Notes: a model not told the origin generated them from the letters alone. A stretch of DNA of 23,866 bases from an uncultured Bacillota bacterium (GCA_937951995.1 CALGAG010000087.1:1-23866); one strand, 5' to 3'; shown: positions 7,429 to 16,244, numbered from the stretch's first letter. Numbers and translations are program-made.

Positions 7429-7887
7429 CTATTTATTCTCTCCTAGAATCTTTTTTAGCTCATCCATAAAGGAGTTTACATCCTTAAACTGTCTGTAGAC
7501 CGATGCAAACCTGACATAGGCAACCTCATCAATGTCCTTAAGCTTGTTCATTACCAGCTCCCCGATCTGGGTTGAGGTGATTTCATTCTCAAGGGAATTG
7601 AATATGGTCTTTTCAATATCGTCCACAATCTGCTCGATTGAGCTCATGGAAACCGGGCGTTTCTCACAGGCCTTTATAATTCCATTCATCAGCTTGTTTC
7701 TGTCGTAAACCTGCCTGTTGCCATCCTTCTTAACTACAACTATGGGTAGCTCCTCAATCTTCTCATAGGTTGTAAATCTCTTGCCGCAGCTTATGCACTC
7801 CCTTCTACGCCTTATTGCCTGGCCTTCATCTGTAGGTCTGGAGTCCACAACCTTGGATTCCTGATATTCACAATATGGACACTTCAC
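7429..7887 (-). CDS. nrdR: Transcriptional repressor NrdR
   Basis: Zinc-ribbon/ATP-cone repressor of ribonucleotide reductase genes, 152 residues. The N-terminal zinc ribbon is visible as CPYC then CISCGKRFTTYE, with the basic RRRREC between; the ATP-cone follows from about residue 46 (PIVVVKKDGNRQVYDRNKL). The frame could begin at TTG 7896, but that codon touches the GGGAGG ribosome site. GTG at 7885-7887 lies 9 bases after it and gives the canonical MKCPYC start, so GTG is chosen. It lies 54 bp after ftsZ, across a terminator hairpin, and 10 bp before the sigma-54 activator gene, with which it is probably co-transcribed. Confidence 0.96.
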   Translation of the reverse strand: MKCPYCEYQESKVVDSRPTDEGQAIRRRRECISCGKRFTTYEKIEELPIVVVKKDGNRQVYDRNKLMNGIIKACEKRPVSMSSIEQIVDDIEKTIFNSLENEITSTQIGELVMNKLKDIDEVAYVRFASVYRQFKDVNSFMDELKKILGENK

Positions 7888-7906
7888 GGATATCAACCTC
7901 CCTAGT

Positions 7907-7935
7907 AAAAGACGTATCCTTTAATGGATACGTCT
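7907..7935 (-). terminator. Intrinsic terminator after ftsZ
   Basis: AGACGTATCC and its complement (arms 7910-7919 and 7926-7935, 6-base loop) form a perfect 10-bp stem, followed on the minus strand by TTTTACT. It starts 6 bp past the ftsZ stop. The short T run suggests partial read-through into nrdR. Confidence 0.75.
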
Positions 7936-7941
7936 AATGGT

Positions 7942-9057
7942 CTACTTGTTTCTGTCTCTTCTTCTCAGGAATATCGGTATGTCCAAATCTTCCATGTTGG
8001 CTCCCTTTTCTTCCTGTGTTTCCTTAACTTCAACAGCTTCTTCGGTTTTTCTGGCTCCAAAAAGACCTGCCTTCTGGTTTATTGTGGATTTGTTTTTTAC
8101 AACGCCTTCTTCAAAGCCTGTAGCTATTACAGTGATCTGAATCTCATCTGACATGCTTTCATCGATTCCTGCTCCAAATATGATGTTTGCATCCGGATCC
8201 ACTGACTGTCTAATGATATCAGCAGCTTCGTTCACTTCAAATATTCCCAGGTCATTTCCTCCAGTGATGTTTAGAAGAACCGATCTGGCACCTTCAATTG
8301 ATGTTTCCAGCAAGGGACTTGTAATTGCCTGCTTTGCCGCCTCAGTTGCCCTGTTGTCTCCTGATGCCCTTCCAATTCCCATATGTGCAATGCCCTTGTC
8401 AAACATGATGGTCTTAACATCTGCAAAGTCAAGGTTAATAAGATTTGGTACACTTATCAGGTCAGATATTCCCTGTATACCCTGCTTAAGGACCTCATCA
8501 GCCATCATGAAGGCATCGGCCATGGTGGTCTTCTTGTCAGCAATCTGAAGAAGCCTGTCATTTGGAATGGTTACAAGGGTGTCCACCCTTTCCTTTAGTT
8601 CCTGAATTCCCTGCTCAGCATGTAGCAGTCTCTTTTTACCTTCAAAGGTAAATGGTTTTGTAACCACGCCAACAGTAAGTATTCCAAGCTCCTTGGCTAT
8701 TTCAGCAACCACGGGAGCTGCCCCTGTTCCAGTTCCTCCCCCCATGCCGGCTGTGATGAAGACCATGTCTGCGCCCTTTAGGGTTTCCAGTATTTCATTT
8801 CTGTTCTCTTCTGCAGCCTTGGATCCAATTTCTGGGTTTGCTCCTGCTCCAAGACCTTTGGTGATCTTTTCCCCAAGCTGGACCTTCTGCTCTGCCCTGG
8901 ATGAGTATAATGCCTGTTTATCCGTATTAAGAGCTATAAACTCAATTCCTCTCACTCCGCATTCAATCATGCGATTTACTGCATTGTTACCTCCTCCACC
9001 TACTCCAAAAACCTTAATTTTTGCAAATTGGTCAACATCAATGTCAAAATCAAACAT
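7942..9057 (-). CDS. ftsZ: Cell division protein FtsZ
   Basis: Tubulin-like GTPase that forms the Z ring at mid-cell. The 371-residue protein has the nucleotide-binding loop VGGGGNNAVNRM near 19-30, the tubulin signature GGGTGTG at 106-112, and NLDFADVKTIM for the T7 synergy loop. A variable acidic linker precedes the C-terminal peptide DLDIPIFLRRRDRNK, which in the family binds FtsA, SepF or EzrA. The open frame extends to 9186 and there is an ATG at 9063, but ATG 9055-9057 lies 7 bases after AGGAGG and gives MFDFD, so it is chosen. It closes the dcw cluster; no ftsA lies directly upstream as it does in Bacillus, the neighbour being sbp. Confidence 0.97.
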   Translation of the reverse strand: MFDFDIDVDQFAKIKVFGVGGGGNNAVNRMIECGVRGIEFIALNTDKQALYSSRAEQKVQLGEKITKGLGAGANPEIGSKAAEENRNEILETLKGADMVFITAGMGGGTGTGAAPVVAEIAKELGILTVGVVTKPFTFEGKKRLLHAEQGIQELKERVDTLVTIPNDRLLQIADKKTTMADAFMMADEVLKQGIQGISDLISVPNLINLDFADVKTIMFDKGIAHMGIGRASGDNRATEAAKQAITSPLLETSIEGARSVLLNITGGNDLGIFEVNEAADIIRQSVDPDANIIFGAGIDESMSDEIQITVIATGFEEGVVKNKSTINQKAGLFGARKTEEAVEVKETQEEKGANMEDLDIPIFLRRRDRNK

Positions 9058-9085
9058 TCCCATTCCTCCTATTCTCATTTGGGTG

Positions 9086-9439
9086 TTACTTTTCTGTTTC
9101 AGCCGGCTTTTCCTTGAATAGCCAGAGTCTTCTAATTTTAGCGAAGTTATCAAAAAGTCTGCTTCCAAAGGTGAAAATGGCCGCATAATACAGTGGAAAT
9201 CCTAACCTATCCCCAATGTATGCCAAAAATGCCGCCAATATTGCATTTCCGAAAAAGCCGGAAATAAAAATCCTGGTATTGAACTTGTTCTCCAAGTTTG
9301 CCCTTATGCCCCCGAATACTGAATCAAGACAGGCAAGTATGCCCACTGATATATAAAGTGTATAGGCTGTGTTGTAGGTATATGGAAGAAGAAAACCTAT
9401 GATCGCTCCCACCAGTATCCCTATTAAAGCATATACCAT
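9086..9439 (-). CDS. sbp: Small basic protein Sbp (DUF1290), membrane
   Basis: A 117-residue membrane protein of the DUF1290/Sbp family, with about three hydrophobic segments (roughly 2-20, 26-42 and 57-75) and the family-like stretches LDSVFGGIRA and GSRLFDNFAKIRR. Homologues sit between divIB/DUF881 and ftsA-ftsZ in Bacillus and many Clostridia, but their function is not established. The start codon directly follows the stop of the preceding DUF881 gene (TAGATG), so translation is probably coupled. Identification is by sequence pattern and context; no enzymatic motif is visible. Confidence 0.9.
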   Translation of the reverse strand: MVYALIGILVGAIIGFLLPYTYNTAYTLYISVGILACLDSVFGGIRANLENKFNTRIFISGFFGNAILAAFLAYIGDRLGFPLYYAAIFTFGSRLFDNFAKIRRLWLFKEKPAETEK

Positions 9440-10162
9440 CTACTCACCTTCTTCCATAGGTTTTGCATAATTGAATTGAAACTGCCCCTTGTAGGCCGCC
9501 ACTTCCACCCTATCCTTTACGTAGGGCTGGATACCAATCCCATATATCTTTGTTAGATTGTTTCCGTATGTACCTGGAGCATTTACAGCTGCCATCAGCA
9601 CTTGGGGGTCACCTATTGCATTTATCACAAAAGGGGTTCCAATACTCTTGCCGTTCACACGTATAATGGGTCCTCCACATTTGATTTCGCTTGAGGAGAT
9701 TATCCTCTGGTCATTTATGCTAATGGCCTCAGCTCCCGCAACCCTAAGGTCGTTTATGATGTTCAGGATATCCAAGTCGTGTATGATGTAATCATTGAAG
9801 TTCAAGCCGATGCCATCCCCTATGTTGTCATACATTATTATTTCTACCCCTGGCCCCTGCAAGGCTGTGTAGCCCGACTTGTTCCTGTTGTTTTTCACAT
9901 CGTCTTCCAGGATGTCAATTATGTTGGCCTCACCGGTGTTTATACTTTCAAGGGTTGCCAATTCCGCTTCCCTTATTGCTATGATCTTTTCCAGTTCAGC
10001 TGTCTCATTCCTGACTGCATCAATTTCCTTCCTTGTATCTATTATTGACTTAACTGTCACAGGAGTCAATAGGTCTACATTCAGTTTCATCTGGGAAGCG
10101 ATTAAAATTCCCACAAGGACACTGAATATGGTTATTAGAAACTTGGGATTGTTCTTATTCAT
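9440..10162 (-). CDS. DUF881 (YlxW/YlxX) family protein, copy 2
   Basis: Single-pass membrane protein of 240 residues: hydrophobic segment about 8-24, then a predicted coiled coil (about 40-75, rich in E, K, L) and a globular extracytoplasmic DUF881 domain with GYTALQGPGVEI, VAGAEAISINDQRI and NAIGDP. The pattern INDQR plus a final loop before it is the family's hallmark. Homologues (B. subtilis ylxW/ylxX) lie in the same place beside divIB and sbp; their role in division or envelope biology is unproven. GGAGG lies 6 bases before the ATG. Clearly a paralogue of the gene just upstream (10173-10901). Confidence 0.9.
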   Translation of the reverse strand: MNKNNPKFLITIFSVLVGILIASQMKLNVDLLTPVTVKSIIDTRKEIDAVRNETAELEKIIAIREAELATLESINTGEANIIDILEDDVKNNRNKSGYTALQGPGVEIIMYDNIGDGIGLNFNDYIIHDLDILNIINDLRVAGAEAISINDQRIISSSEIKCGGPIIRVNGKSIGTPFVINAIGDPQVLMAAVNAPGTYGNNLTKIYGIGIQPYVKDRVEVAAYKGQFQFNYAKPMEEGE

Positions 10163-10172
10163 AATAACCCTC

Positions 10173-10901
10173 CTAGTTTACAGTTTCTTCAACAGGAGTG
10201 GCGTATATGAAATCTTTTACCCTTCTATACCTTGGAACCTTAACTTCCCTATCCTGGGTAAGGTGAACAATATAGTCGTAGTTTCTAAGCTGCCACACTA
10301 TTCCCCATTTAATGCTCAATGCAGATTCCAGTGTATCAGGATTGCCTATGGCCTTTATGATAATTGGAGATCCGGTTGACACTCCATTTATTTCTATGTG
10401 GTTACCCGCTCTTACTATTTCAGTGAAGCCGGTGTATCGCTGGTCATTTATGCTTATTGCTTCTGCTTCTGCAGCATTCAGTACGCTCAATACCTGCAGG
10501 ATCAGGTCAAGCTCGTCAACTATGCTGAAGCCTTCACCAAACTGAATGTCCACGGGAGGATCATTTATCTCAAGGACAATGCCCTCTCCCACAAGGTCAG
10601 TGTAGCCTGCCAGCATTCTATACTTCATTGCATCCTTGTATAGGTTCTCGGCATATATGTCATTCTCTATGCCCCCCTTTTCATATTGCTCTATCTTTGA
10701 TTCAAGCTCCTGTATGTGCCTTAGTTGCGACTCCATTTCAGATTGGGCTTTCCTAAGGTCGTTGGCAAGTTCCTGTGCCCTTTGTGTAGGCATGACTCCT
10801 TCCCCAACAGACTGGTTTATGGTCTTGAACTGGATGGATAAAATCAATCCAAGGATAAGGGAAACCAATACAAGTGCTACTATTTCTCCCTTGATTTTCA
10901 T
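10173..10901 (-). CDS. DUF881 (YlxW/YlxX) family protein, copy 1
   Basis: A 242-residue paralogue of the next gene: membrane segment about 6-22, coiled coil about 35-75, then the DUF881 domain with AGYTDLVGEGIVLEI, EAEAISINDQRYT and IKAIGNPDTLESAL. The reading frame is open to 10922, but ATG 10899-10901 is preferred because GAGGGGG lies 5 bases upstream and an earlier start would run into divIB. It begins 10 bp after the divIB stop. As with other DUF881 proteins, the function is unknown; the position next to divIB, a septal protein with the same one-pass topology, suggests an envelope role. Confidence 0.9.
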   Translation of the reverse strand: MKIKGEIVALVLVSLILGLILSIQFKTINQSVGEGVMPTQRAQELANDLRKAQSEMESQLRHIQELESKIEQYEKGGIENDIYAENLYKDAMKYRMLAGYTDLVGEGIVLEINDPPVDIQFGEGFSIVDELDLILQVLSVLNAAEAEAISINDQRYTGFTEIVRAGNHIEINGVSTGSPIIIKAIGNPDTLESALSIKWGIVWQLRNYDYIVHLTQDREVKVPRYRRVKDFIYATPVEETVN

Positions 10902-10911
10902 TTTATCCCCC

Positions 10912-11664
10912 TCACTTCTCATCCCTAACTACTATTGGATGTTCTCCCTTGTTCATAATGATCATTTTTGTCGGGATGTTTTTTTCCTCTACATCGTCGA
11001 TAATTTCCTGAAGTACCTTTAACTTATATTTTACATTATGAAGGGGTCCAAATTCAACTGTCACTCCATTAAATAAAGTAAACTTAATATTATTCTCATC
11101 CTCATATTCAATTCCCCTGAAGTTCATGACTATATTTGCAATCTCCTGGTCCTTGAAAAAATCCCCTAGGCTATCACCCATGGGGCCTTCTGTCAAGTCT
11201 TCCCCCAGCTTGATCTCTTCCCATTGAAGCCCGCTTACAAGAGGGATGTCATTGGCCCTTCTTATGGAATATTCCAGGAGGACTCCATGTGAGTCAACCA
11301 CGGCATAGCTGTAATTGAAAGGAAATTGCATGTATGGGATTCTCTCCTCAACTTGTATCTTGACTGTTTTTGGAAGCTTTCTCCCAATATCTGCAGTTTC
11401 AATGTAGGGTAGGCCCATGACTGACTCCTCGCCCTTCCCGATGCTTGCCTTGATTATGTTCTCACCCAGATTTAAGCCTGATGCGTCAATAATTTCCTGG
11501 GCAGAAAGCCTTGAATTCCCTTCAACTGTAATATCCTTGATATCCAGCAGACTTGTCCTTAGGCTCCAAGTTATCAGCAGACCTACAAAAACAATCAAAA
11601 GAACTATTCTTCTGTACAATCGCAGTCTTCTTTTTTTTCTCTGCACCCTGGTCTCCTTGACCAT
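10912..11664 (-). CDS. divIB: Cell division protein DivIB/FtsQ
   Basis: Bitopic division protein of 250 residues. A very basic cytoplasmic tail (KETRVQRKKRRLRLYRR) leads into one transmembrane helix (about 19-36), then an extracytoplasmic POTRA domain starting at IKDITVEGNSRLSAQEII and the FtsQ/DivIB beta domain with RKLPKTVKIQVEERIPY. The family scaffolds FtsL and DivIC and regulates septal synthesis. The ATG (11662-11664) follows AGAAGGTGG. It lies 15 bp after murG and just before the DUF881 pair. Typical length for the family; no anomaly seen. Confidence 0.93.
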   Translation of the reverse strand: MVKETRVQRKKRRLRLYRRIVLLIVFVGLLITWSLRTSLLDIKDITVEGNSRLSAQEIIDASGLNLGENIIKASIGKGEESVMGLPYIETADIGRKLPKTVKIQVEERIPYMQFPFNYSYAVVDSHGVLLEYSIRRANDIPLVSGLQWEEIKLGEDLTEGPMGDSLGDFFKDQEIANIVMNFRGIEYEDENNIKFTLFNGVTVEFGPLHNVKYKLKVLQEIIDDVEEKNIPTKMIIMNKGEHPIVVRDEK

Positions 11665-11679
11665 AGTTCCACCTTCTAT

Positions 11680-12777
11680 CTATATTAACTTGGCAATTTC
11701 TCCAATTATGGTCTCCGTTGCAGCTGGATTTCCCAGCTTTCTGCTGTTTTCTCCCATTTCCAAAAGTCTTTCACCATCCTTGATCAGCTCCATGATCCTT
11801 GTATAAAGAAGGTCAGGTGTCAGGTCCTTTTCCAGGATCATCCATGCAGCTCCACTTTCCTGGAAGGCCCTTGCATTGTATTCCTGGTGATTTTCAGCCG
11901 TATATCCCTTTGGTACCAATATGGATGGCTTGCCGGCAGTGGAAATCTCTGCCAGGGCTATGGCACCTCCACTGGTTATGACAAGGTCAGCTGCATGTAT
12001 TGCAAGTGGCATTCTATGATGGTAGGGAAGAATCTCTACGTTGTCTCCCGGTGAAATTCCTCCTTCCCTGAGCTTTTTCAAAAAATCATCGTAATGGGGC
12101 TTACCGGTAACATGGATTAGGTTTATGGAATTCTCTCTGGATACAGTTTCCACTATCCCCAGAATGGAATTGTTTAGACTTTTCTGTCCTCCACTACCCC
12201 CGAAGGAAAGAACCGTCGGCTTTTCATCAAGCTTTAACTCCATCCGGGCATGCTGACTGTCCTGGTTGATGATTTCCTTTCTCACAGGATTCCCCGTAAG
12301 GACAACCTGGCTTGACTTGTGGAAGTACTTCCTGGAACCCTCGTATGTTATGAGGACCTTGTCCACAAATCTTGAAAGTATCTTGTTTGTTATGCCGGGA
12401 AATGCATTCTGCTCGTGGATTACCGTAGGGATCCTTCTTCGTGCAGCCTTGTAGAGGATTGGTCCGCAAACATAGCCTCCGGTTCCAATTACAAGGTCTG
12501 GCTTAAAGGTCCTTAAAATATTGCTGGAATCTAGGAGACCAAGTAGCAGCTCCTTTAGGGCAATTATTGATTTCTTATTCAATTTTCTGGGCATACCCTT
12601 GACATGGATTGACCTGAAGCTGTAGCCGGCCTTTTTTGCAAGCTCCTCTTCGAGACTTCCTTCAGTGCCCACATAAAGTATCTCCACCTTGGTGTATTTT
12701 TCCCTTATGCCTTCCGCAATGGCCAGAGCAGGATAAATGTGTCCCCCTGTTCCGCCTCCGCTAACTATTATTTTCAT
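11680..12777 (-). CDS. murG: MurG, lipid II-forming N-acetylglucosaminyltransferase
   Basis: Membrane-associated glycosyltransferase that adds GlcNAc from UDP-GlcNAc to lipid I, making lipid II on the inner face of the membrane. The 365-residue protein has the first glycine loop GGGTGGH at residues 7-13, a second glycine-rich loop SFGGSGGQKS, and the donor-site region VITSGGAIALAEISTAGKP. The ATG (12775-12777) lies inside the end of ftsW (17 bp overlap) after AGGAG. Placement after ftsW pairs lipid II synthesis with its downstream polymerase. Confidence 0.97.
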   Translation of the reverse strand: MKIIVSGGGTGGHIYPALAIAEGIREKYTKVEILYVGTEGSLEEELAKKAGYSFRSIHVKGMPRKLNKKSIIALKELLLGLLDSSNILRTFKPDLVIGTGGYVCGPILYKAARRRIPTVIHEQNAFPGITNKILSRFVDKVLITYEGSRKYFHKSSQVVLTGNPVRKEIINQDSQHARMELKLDEKPTVLSFGGSGGQKSLNNSILGIVETVSRENSINLIHVTGKPHYDDFLKKLREGGISPGDNVEILPYHHRMPLAIHAADLVITSGGAIALAEISTAGKPSILVPKGYTAENHQEYNARAFQESGAAWMILEKDLTPDLLYTRIMELIKDGERLLEMGENSRKLGNPAATETIIGEIAKLI

Positions 12778-13903
12778 CTGTTTTTCTCCTATCGCCTGTG
12801 GATACCCTTGAGATGTTCAAGAGTATTCCCATTCCAGCAAGATAAATGACCAGGGAAGTACCTCCATAGCTTATGAGAGGAAGGGTTATTCCCGTTACAG
12901 GCATGCTGGATGTTACTACGGCTATATTTATAAATGACTGAATCGCCAATAGGGATGTGATTCCTGTGGCAAGATAGCAGCCAAAGGCATCCTTTGCATG
13001 GAGGGCGACTGTATATCCTCTCCATATTATCATAGCATAGAGGAGGAGCACAAACATAGACCCCACGAGTCCAAGCTCCTCTCCAATTATCGAAAAAATA
13101 AAATCATTGTAGGCCTCGGGTATATAGAAGAATTTCTGCCTGCTCTGTCCCAGACCTACTCCAAGAAGTCCTCCCGATCCCATTGCATAAAGGGATTGTA
13201 CAATCTGCCAGCCGTCTCCCAGCTTGTCTGCAAATGGGTCCATAAATGAAAACACCCTCCGCTGCCTGTATTCGTTACCCTCGGAAAAAATTGCATACCT
13301 GGCAAATATTCCCACACCTGCAATTATGACTCCCAATACGGGTAGCCACATTCCAGCTACAAAAAACATGGCAAACAATGTTCCAGCAACTGTTGCAGTT
13401 GTACTTAGGTCCCTCTGAAGGTAAACAAGACCCGCTGACACTCCAATAAGAATGAAGGCTGGTATGGCACCCTGGCCGATCCTTCTTATCCTCTCCTTCT
13501 TGTTGTCCAGGAATGCCGCGAAGAAGACGATGCTTCCAAGCTTAATTGCATCCGATGGCATAAAGGTTGTAAAGCCTAGGTCAATCCATCTCCTTGCCCC
13601 CTTCAGTTCCATGCCCAAAGGAGTGAATATCAACAGTCCCAGGACAATGGCGGTTATGTAGATTGGAAGGGAGATTCTTTTCCAGAACCTGTAGTCAATA
13701 TTCATGGTAAGGACCATTCCAAGGAGGCCCACCACAGCCCATTGTATGTGCCGTCTTGCATAATGGCTGCCATCCTCGAACCTTACCATTCCTTCAGGCC
13801 AACTGGCGCTGTAAACCATTATTATGCCTATGAACACAAGGGTCACAACGGAAATAAAAATTAAAAAGTCTACAGGCTTCTTTTTCTTCTTCTGCTTTGC
13901 CAT
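12761..13903 (-). CDS. ftsW: SEDS peptidoglycan glycosyltransferase FtsW/SpoVE
   Basis: Polytopic SEDS protein (380 residues, about ten hydrophobic segments) that polymerises lipid II with its partner class B PBP. Family marks are GARRWIDLG, MPSDAIKLG, LQRDLSTTA, the active-site region PEAYNDFIFSIIGEELG (Asp267 is the likely catalytic aspartate) and TGITLPLISYGGTSL. The lysine-rich N-terminus (KQKKKKK) is cytoplasmic. In Bacillus the gene here, between murD and murG, is the sporulation copy spoVE; with only this sequence FtsW and SpoVE cannot be told apart. It starts 4 bp after the murD stop, using GGAGTG inside the murD end as ribosome site. Confidence 0.95.
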   Translation of the reverse strand: MAKQKKKKKPVDFLIFISVVTLVFIGIIMVYSASWPEGMVRFEDGSHYARRHIQWAVVGLLGMVLTMNIDYRFWKRISLPIYITAIVLGLLIFTPLGMELKGARRWIDLGFTTFMPSDAIKLGSIVFFAAFLDNKKERIRRIGQGAIPAFILIGVSAGLVYLQRDLSTTATVAGTLFAMFFVAGMWLPVLGVIIAGVGIFARYAIFSEGNEYRQRRVFSFMDPFADKLGDGWQIVQSLYAMGSGGLLGVGLGQSRQKFFYIPEAYNDFIFSIIGEELGLVGSMFVLLLYAMIIWRGYTVALHAKDAFGCYLATGITSLLAIQSFINIAVVTSSMPVTGITLPLISYGGTSLVIYLAGMGILLNISRVSTGDRRKTDENNS

Positions 13904-13907
13904 GGTA

Positions 13908-15266
13908 TCACTCCGTCATTTCCACAAGGATCCTCTTAAAATGCTTGCCTCTTTCTTCAAAATTCTTGTACATGTCCCAGCTGGCGCATGCAGGCGAAAG
14001 GAGGACCGCATCTCCAGACATACCCGCTGAAACAGCCTTGCTGACCGCTTCTTCCATGGAGTCAACAATATATATATTGGAAATACCCTTTTCTTGGGCT
14101 GCTTTACTGATTTTTTCAGCTGTTTCACCCATTAGGATCAAGGCCCTGGACTTGTTGGCTAACTCATCCATAAGGTCGCTGTAGTCGGCACCCTTGTCGT
14201 AACCCCCAGCAATTAGTACTATGGGCCTCCCGATTGCCTGTACTGCCTTTAGTGAAGACTGGACATTTGTTCCCTTGGAGTCGTTATAGTAGGCTATCCC
14301 GTCCTTCTCCAAAACAAACTCAATCCTATGCTCCACTCCTTTGAAATTTTCAACTGTATCCCTAATAGTTTCACTGTCAATTCCTAGGGCTTTCATTATC
14401 CCCACCACGCCACATATGTTCTCAACATTGTGGCTTCCAGGGATTCTTATGTGGTCCAGACTCAATACAGTTTCCTCAACTCCATCCATCCTATATACAA
14501 TAGACCCATCTCTTAAGAATACTCCCTCTTCCAGGTCTTCAACCGTGCTAAACCAGATGACTTTAGGCTTAAGCTTCTTTTCCAGCTTTCTTAGATTAAT
14601 ATCATCCCAATTGAGTACCAGGTAGTTATCGGCACTTTGATTTGCAAATATCTTGAACTTTGAAGCCATGTAGTTTTCAATCGATCCATGCCAATCCAGG
14701 TGGTCTTCGGTTATGTTTGTTATCAAGGCCACATCCGGTCTGAAAAGGTAGGTATGCTCCAGCTGGAAGCTGCTTAGCTCAAGTACAAGGTAATCCTCAT
14801 CCTGCAGGTGATCGACAACCTGCAGGATCCCAGTTCCCATGTTACCTGCAAGGTGTGTCTTGATTCCCGCCTTCTTTAGGATCTCTCCTGCGAGCATGGT
14901 TGAGGTGGTCTTACCGTTTGTCCCTGTGATTCCTACCACTGTCCCATGGATACCAATGTTAAAGGCCAGTTCTATGTCTGAGATGACTGGAATATCCTTC
15001 TCCCCTGCAAATTCAACCATGTGATGATCTGGAGGTATTCCAGGGCTTTTCACAACAAAATCAACATCCTGAATTAGGAATTTGCTATCCTCCTGTATTA
15101 TCCCCACCTGGTCCAAACCGTTGGAATCTAGTATCTCAGCTATTTCATCCCTGGGTTTCTCATCATATACCATAAGCTCGTTATTGTAATCCATTAACAT
15201 TTTCATGGCGGAGATTCCTGTAATCCCTATCCCCATGACCAGTATCTTCTTCCCTTTGATTAACAT
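13908..15266 (-). CDS. murD: MurD, UDP-MurNAc-L-Ala D-glutamate ligase
   Basis: Cytoplasmic ATP-dependent ligase that adds D-glutamate to UDP-MurNAc-L-alanine. The 452-residue protein shows the three Mur ligase domains: an N-terminal Rossmann fold (KKILVMGIGITGISA), a central ATPase domain with P-loop GTNGKTT (115-121) and the ITEDHLDWHGS motif, and a C-terminal domain starting near EHRIEFV with YNDSKGTN. A GTG at 15275 is possible, but ATG 15264-15266 lies 9 bases after AGGAA and gives the normal N-terminus. It starts 12 bp after mraY. The ligases before and after it in the pathway (MurC, MurE, MurF) are not encoded in this window. Confidence 0.96.
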   Translation of the reverse strand: MLIKGKKILVMGIGITGISAMKMLMDYNNELMVYDEKPRDEIAEILDSNGLDQVGIIQEDSKFLIQDVDFVVKSPGIPPDHHMVEFAGEKDIPVISDIELAFNIGIHGTVVGITGTNGKTTSTMLAGEILKKAGIKTHLAGNMGTGILQVVDHLQDEDYLVLELSSFQLEHTYLFRPDVALITNITEDHLDWHGSIENYMASKFKIFANQSADNYLVLNWDDINLRKLEKKLKPKVIWFSTVEDLEEGVFLRDGSIVYRMDGVEETVLSLDHIRIPGSHNVENICGVVGIMKALGIDSETIRDTVENFKGVEHRIEFVLEKDGIAYYNDSKGTNVQSSLKAVQAIGRPIVLIAGGYDKGADYSDLMDELANKSRALILMGETAEKISKAAQEKGISNIYIVDSMEEAVSKAVSAGMSGDAVLLSPACASWDMYKNFEERGKHFKRILVEMTE

Positions 15267-15278
15267 ATGGAACACTTC

Positions 15279-16244
15279 CTAACTTAAAATAAATAGGCCT
15301 GCCAAGGAAAGTATCAATGTTGTTGCCCAAAAAACCCAAACAACCTTGATCTCCTTCCAGCCTTTTTGTTCATAGTGGTGATGGAGTGGAGCCATTCTGA
15401 AAAACCTCTTCCCAGTCAGCTTAAAATAGCCAACCTGGATTATTACAGAAAGTGCCTCTGCAAAAAACAGACCTCCGATTATAAGAATAAATAAATAGGT
15501 TCCTGACAGGAGAGTTACGGCAGACAAGGCCCCTCCAATGGCAAGTGATCCTGTGTCACCCATGAAAATTCTTGCAGGGTTGTAGTTGTAAATCAAGAAT
15601 CCCAGCAATGCTCCTGTCATTGCAAATGAAGCTACAGCAACATCATTATATCCAAGTCTCAGTGATAGCAATCCGAATGCCCCAAAAACTATTGCAGAGA
15701 CCCCGCTAGCAAGACCATCCAGCCCATCCGTTAGATTGACGGCGTTTACAGTTCCTATTACAACAACAAGCAAAAATGGTATTGTTAGGACACCCAGTGC
15801 AAGGTTTGTCTCCCCCAGCAGGGGTATTAGGATCTGTGGATATGATCCAGAATGATTCAAATAGTAATATATCAAAACCATGGCCACCAAAAATTGGCCA
15901 ATGATCTTTTGATAGGCTCGAAGCCCAAGGTTCCTTTTTTTCACAACCTTTATATAGTCATCCATAAAGCCCACTGCCCCGAATCCCAGGGTGGAGAATA
16001 TTATTACCCCCATCTGGGCATTAAGGCCACCAGCCATTAATGTAGCAGCCACAAAGGCTATCAGGAAAATGATCCCTCCCATTGTTGGTGTGCCTGATTT
16101 GGCCAAGTGGGACGACGGCCCGTCCTCCCTTATGCTTTGGCCTATTTTCAGTCGTTGCAGAAGTGGTATTATCCTAGGTCCCAGAAAGGAACTCAAGACA
16201 AAGCCTGCACCGGTTGCCAGCAGTAGCTGGGTTGATTCATTCAT
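15279..16244 (-). CDS. mraY: MraY, phospho-MurNAc-pentapeptide transferase
   Basis: Integral membrane enzyme that moves phospho-MurNAc-pentapeptide from UDP to undecaprenyl phosphate, making lipid I. The 321-residue, roughly ten-helix protein has the catalytic DD pair (95-96, in MDDYIKV), NLTDGLDG (170-177), the FMGDTGS motif (227-233) and the histidine cluster LHHHYE (287-292). The ATG (16242-16244) follows GGAG by 7 bases. Unlike most dcw clusters, murE and murF do not precede it; a 121-bp gap with a hairpin and a TATAAT box does. Confidence 0.97.
   Translation of the reverse strand: MNESTQLLLATGAGFVLSSFLGPRIIPLLQRLKIGQSIREDGPSSHLAKSGTPTMGGIIFLIAFVAATLMAGGLNAQMGVIIFSTLGFGAVGFMDDYIKVVKKRNLGLRAYQKIIGQFLVAMVLIYYYLNHSGSYPQILIPLLGETNLALGVLTIPFLLVVVIGTVNAVNLTDGLDGLASGVSAIVFGAFGLLSLRLGYNDVAVASFAMTGALLGFLIYNYNPARIFMGDTGSLAIGGALSAVTLLSGTYLFILIIGGLFFAEALSVIIQVGYFKLTGKRFFRMAPLHHHYEQKGWKEIKVVWVFWATTLILSLAGLFILS

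Noticed and set aside
9058..9186. N-terminal extension of ftsZ
   Set aside because: It overlaps sbp and lacks FtsZ similarity; AGGAGG sits 7 bases before the ATG at 9057.
9879..10379. Plus-strand open frame (166 codons) opposite the DUF881 genes
   Set aside because: Spans two real minus-strand genes and their junction, with no ribosome site or family resemblance.
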